DNA of 8,848 nucleotides from Micrococcales bacterium (lineage in GTDB: Bacteria; Actinomycetota; Actinomycetes; Actinomycetales; Dermatophilaceae). The translations under genes and the position numbers were made by a program. The notes under the pieces are model-generated. The model was not told the origin of the DNA. It worked only from the letters and a program-made list of their open reading frames with translations, and did not search any database. The stretch covers positions 1-8,848 of the forward strand of contig PMJN01000363.1 of assembly GCA_003157445.1 (NCBI GenBank). Reading direction: 5' to 3'. Of the stretch, positions 6,508 to 8,848 are shown one piece after another (the stretch's first letter is position 1; each line of letters begins with the position of its first letter).

Positions 6508-7283
6508 ACATCCCAGCTGAGCAACAAGATCACCGACAACGTGACCCAGAGGGCGAGCGCACGGCGAGTTTTGACCGGCTCTTTGACGAGGCGGCGCCGC
6601 TGATCGGCCAGGGGCGATACCAACGTGCGAGCCCGCCAGTAGAGGGAGGCCGATGGCCGATGAGCGTGGTGCTCCGCCCGGCCCGGGTAATGGCCGAAAA
6701 GCTGGAGCAGTTGATGTCGCAGGTCGAGGTGTATACCGGCCCCGAACATTTCCGAACAGGTGTCGCCGGCTCAGTGCACTTCACCGTACGGGTGCTCGAG
6801 CGCTATCGCGAAGTGGTCGAGCGCTCCGATGAGCTGGCTGGCAGATATGCCGAAGCCTTAGGCAGGGCAGCCCGACGGGTCGGGCCGATTGAGCTGGATC
6901 TGGTTGGGCTCACGCTGACCCCCGGTTCGGTCATGGTTCGCGCACTACCGGTCAACCTCAACGCGGCCAGGCTTATGGACGTCCTCAGGGACGAACTCAA
7001 GGACGACGGATGGCGTGAGGCCGGATTCAGACGGGAGATCTGGTATGCCAACGTTCTCCATTTCGCAGCAGACATCACCCAGCCTCATGAGCTGATCACG
7101 TGGGTGGCGCAGCGGCGTGAGCTCAACTTGGGACGCGCGATGATGGACACCGCCGAGCTCGTCCGATTTCGCTACGAGAACGGCCCTTCTGGGCGGCTCA
7201 TGCGTCCAGAGGTGCTGGCCAGTGTTCAGCTGGGCAGCTCGCGGCAGTCCGGCACCAGAGCATCGACCGGTAAGCCATCATGA
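6504..7283 (+). CDS. 2H phosphoesterase-like (2'-5' RNA ligase/LigT-like) family protein
   Basis: From the ATG at 6504 this is a 259-residue protein. It contains two histidine motifs in the layout of the 2H phosphoesterase superfamily, which acts on 2',3'-cyclic or 2'-5' linked nucleotides: SVHFTVRVLE (H92, T94) and, after about 92 residues, NVLHFAADI (H186). In the second motif the usual Thr/Ser is Ala188. Between them is a beta-rich stretch (VGPIELDLVGLTLTPGSVMV). The assignment rests on motif layout only, with no overall match that I can verify. The start is supported by a 4-bp ATGA overlap with the repaired DUF1697 stop. An alternative ATG at 6660 has a better ribosome-binding site (GGGAGG at 6644-6649), but it would remove the segment FDRLFDEAAPLI...RWP, which looks like part of the domain. 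The stop overlaps the GNAT start (ATGA), implying coupled translation. It could be an RNA-processing or cyclic-nucleotide enzyme; the substrate is not predictable. Confidence 0.65.
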   Translation: MNIPAEQQDHRQRDPEGERTASFDRLFDEAAPLIGQGRYQRASPPVEGGRWPMSVVLRPARVMAEKLEQLMSQVEVYTGPEHFRTGVAGSVHFTVRVLERYREVVERSDELAGRYAEALGRAARRVGPIELDLVGLTLTPGSVMVRALPVNLNAARLMDVLRDELKDDGWREAGFRREIWYANVLHFAADITQPHELITWVAQRRELNLGRAMMDTAELVRFRYENGPSGRLMRPEVLASVQLGSSRQSGTRASTGKPS

Positions 7284-7882
7284 CGAACACGCGCGTGTGC
7301 ACCGGCCGGCTGGATCTGGCGCCAATGACCCTTGAGCTCATGGAAGCACTGCAGCGCGGGGACCGGGAGTCCGCCCAGCCGATGGTCAGCTACCGGATCC
7401 CGGACAACTGGCCACTGGCCATCGCGAGCGCCCTGCGATTCCGACTCGCCATCGCCCGGGTGAAGCCAGAGTCGCTGCCCCTGCTTCTGCGGGCGATAGT
7501 GCTGCGCGCTGACCCTGAGGTCGTGGTCGGTCGGATCGGGTTCCATGGTCTCGCTGACGACTCCGGAATGCTTGAGATCGGCTACGAGGTGTTTGCCCCC
7601 TATCGCCGGCTGGGGTACGCGCGAGAAGCCGTGCTCGCCATGTTCGACTGGGCACAGCGCGACCCCGCCGTCTTCCGGTTCCGTGCGACAGTAAGCCCGC
7701 AGAATCTGCCTTCCCGCCGTCTGGTCGCCGGGCTCGGGTTCATCGAGGTCGGCAGCCAGTGGGACCAGGATGACGGCGAGGAGACCATTTTCGAATGCAA
7801 TGCCGCTCAGAACTGGCGGCGACTGCTTCCCGACCAAGATCGCTATTTCGGGCAGGACTTGCGGCCCGGGTCATTAGGGTGA
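7280..7882 (+). CDS. GNAT family N-acetyltransferase (RimJ/RimL-like)
   Basis: This 200-residue protein is a GCN5-related acetyltransferase, which uses acetyl-CoA to acetylate an amine on a protein or small molecule. Visible landmarks are the RimJ/RimL-type opening with TGRLDLAPMTLELMEAL, the strand VVVGRIGFHG (about 81-90), and LEIGYEVFAPYRRLGYAREA. The last contains the acetyl-CoA pyrophosphate-binding R-R-x-G-Y-A motif (about 109-114). NLPSRRLVAGLGFIEVG (about 142-158) is the typical last motif. A further 40 residues follow with no recognised domain. The ATG at 7280 overlaps the preceding stop by 4 bp and places the N-terminus where the family starts. Its stop codon lies inside the ribosome-binding site of the next gene. 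The substrate cannot be inferred; antibiotic or ribosomal-protein targets are only possibilities. Confidence 0.9.
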   Translation: MTNTRVCTGRLDLAPMTLELMEALQRGDRESAQPMVSYRIPDNWPLAIASALRFRLAIARVKPESLPLLLRAIVLRADPEVVVGRIGFHGLADDSGMLEIGYEVFAPYRRLGYAREAVLAMFDWAQRDPAVFRFRATVSPQNLPSRRLVAGLGFIEVGSQWDQDDGEETIFECNAAQNWRRLLPDQDRYFGQDLRPGSLG

Positions 7883-7887
7883 CACCC

Positions 7888-8848
7888 ATGGCGGTCCACC
7901 GTAAGCCACTGCCCGTTGTGGCCTCCTGGACATTCGTGGCCATGTGGACCGCGTGGTGGGCCTGGTACATGTGGCCGAGTTCCGGTCTGTCATGGCACTT
8001 CTCCGTTGAGGGCGCAAGGCTCCTTCTGCACGGCTCCGGCCTCAACCTCTTCGCCGACGCCCCGTGGCTGCAGACCGGCCCCCTGTCGTTGATAGTGGCC
8101 GCGCTGCTCAGCCCACTACCCGCCAACCTCGCCAAGGCGGTCGCTCAGATCGCGATGGCAGCGGCCGGCCCATTGCTCATCGTGGCGCTCGCACCGTTGG
8201 TCGCTCCAGCCAGAAAGGCCCGACGGCTCTTCATTGCGGCGATGGTACTCATCCCCGCCTGGACGGTTCTCTCGGTCCGGTGGGGGCACCTGGATGACGT
8301 CCTGGCGATGGTCTTCGCGATCGTGGCTCTGCGCGCCGTGTCCGCCGACCGGCCCGTCCTGGCGGGCGCAGCAATGGCTCTGGCCATCGCTGCGAAGCCT
8401 TGGGCCATCGGGTTTCTGCCACTACTGCTTGTCCTGCCATGGGGACGGCTGCGAGCGGGCGCCGTGGCGGCCGCCGGAACAGTCTTGGCCTGGGCACCCT
8501 TCGTGCTCGCCAACCCGCGCACTCTCGGCGCGCTGAGCCCGCCGGTCGGTCTATCACCCGCGTCGGGGCTGTACACCCTCGGCGTGCGGGGCGTGCTGGT
8601 GCCACGGTGGGGACGAACAGCCCAGCTCCTTCTGGCACCCGCCGCCTCGACGGTGGCAGTGCTCACCAGAGGCCTGCCTGGTGTGCTGCTCGTCTCGGTA
8701 GCAGTGCGACTGGCCCTGGACCCGAAGGACAATGCCTACTACATCGGCAGCGCGGCACTGGCCGCCGTGGTCTTCGACCTGCTCGCCACCGGTTGGACGA
8801 TCCCGTGGACCACGCTGGCCACTGTCGTCCTGTTCTGGCAGCCGTTCA
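7888..8848 (+). CDS. Polytopic membrane protein, GT-C/GT87-like glycosyltransferase family, 3' end outside the window
   Basis: An open frame from the ATG at 7888 continues without a stop to the window edge (320 complete codons). The ribosome-binding site AGGGTGA (7876-7882) is 5 nt upstream and overlaps the GNAT stop. The protein is very hydrophobic. Likely membrane segments lie near residues 11-29, 65-78, 84-106, 113-130, 136-150, 157-182, 188-207, 246-276 and 285-318. Features resembling actinobacterial GT-C/GT87-type polyprenyl-phosphate-sugar transferases are SVEGARLLLHG after the first segment, RWGHLDDVLAM (about 131-141), AIAAKPWAIGFLPLLL (about 167-182), and RLALDPKDNAYYIG near the end. 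Such enzymes transfer mannose or arabinose from a lipid carrier on the outer face of the membrane. The family call rests on these patterns, not on a clear catalytic motif: the acidic pair expected in the first outer loop is not evident. An uncharacterised membrane protein is the alternative. Confidence 0.72.
   Translation, partial: MAVHRKPLPVVASWTFVAMWTAWWAWYMWPSSGLSWHFSVEGARLLLHGSGLNLFADAPWLQTGPLSLIVAALLSPLPANLAKAVAQIAMAAAGPLLIVALAPLVAPARKARRLFIAAMVLIPAWTVLSVRWGHLDDVLAMVFAIVALRAVSADRPVLAGAAMALAIAAKPWAIGFLPLLLVLPWGRLRAGAVAAAGTVLAWAPFVLANPRTLGALSPPVGLSPASGLYTLGVRGVLVPRWGRTAQLLLAPAASTVAVLTRGLPGVLLVSVAVRLALDPKDNAYYIGSAALAAVVFDLLATGWTIPWTTLATVVLFWQPF

Noticed and set aside
8145..8732. Minus-strand 195-codon frame opposite the membrane protein.
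   Set aside because: Its Ala/Arg/Thr-rich composition reflects the complement of a hydrophobic GC-rich gene. The plus-strand frame has a good ribosome-binding site and membrane topology.
1..8848. Searched by eye for CRISPR repeats, tRNA genes, insertion-sequence ends, toxin-antitoxin pairs and defence-system genes.
   Set aside because: None seen. SbcCD is a standard repair complex here, with no adjacent nuclease or anti-phage partners.

Overview
This is a high-GC stretch with frequent GTG starts, tightly packed genes and little intergenic space. It looks like an actinobacterial (Actinomycetota) chromosome. The family cannot be fixed from this window; the protein style is compatible with Propionibacteriales or a neighbouring order, but that is a guess. 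No tRNA, rRNA, CRISPR array, insertion sequence, phage gene or attachment site was seen.

Layout. (1) Bases 1-289, plus strand: the last 95 residues of GcvP, the glycine-cleavage P-protein. (2) Bases 307-4598, minus strand: a two-gene sbcD-sbcC operon encoding the Mre11/Rad50-type nuclease-ATPase. It converges on gcvP, with only 17 bp between the two stop codons. A strong hairpin suited to termination lies inside the last codons of sbcC. (3) Bases 4599-4669: a short divergent promoter region. (4) Bases 4670-8848, plus strand: six closely packed genes. They are an OsmC-family protein, a PhzF-family enzyme (frameshifted), a DUF1697 protein (frameshifted twice), a 2H-phosphoesterase-like protein, a GNAT acetyltransferase, and a polytopic membrane protein resembling GT-C/GT87 glycosyltransferases that runs off the window. 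Junctions are a 6-bp gap, a 1-bp TGATG overlap, two 4-bp ATGA overlaps and a 5-bp gap, so this is probably one transcript with translational coupling.

How the genes relate. SbcD and SbcC form one DNA-repair complex. The plus-strand run shares no obvious pathway; it reads as a housekeeping or accessory operon of small enzymes (redox/peroxide handling, isomerase-like, RNA/nucleotide phosphoesterase-like, acetyltransferase, membrane transferase).

The most notable observation is that phzF and the DUF1697 gene are broken at three places within about 820 bp. Each break is repaired by removing one base from a homopolymer run (CCC, TTT, GGGG). The repaired proteins would be 281 and 185 aa, both normal family lengths, and the repaired DUF1697 stop then forms an ATGA overlap with the next gene. 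Hence the apparent 437-residue DUF1697/2H fusion is most likely an artefact of these shifts. They could be base-calling errors, real gene decay or, for the CCC-TGA site only, recoding. I did not find convincing evidence of a previously undescribed system.
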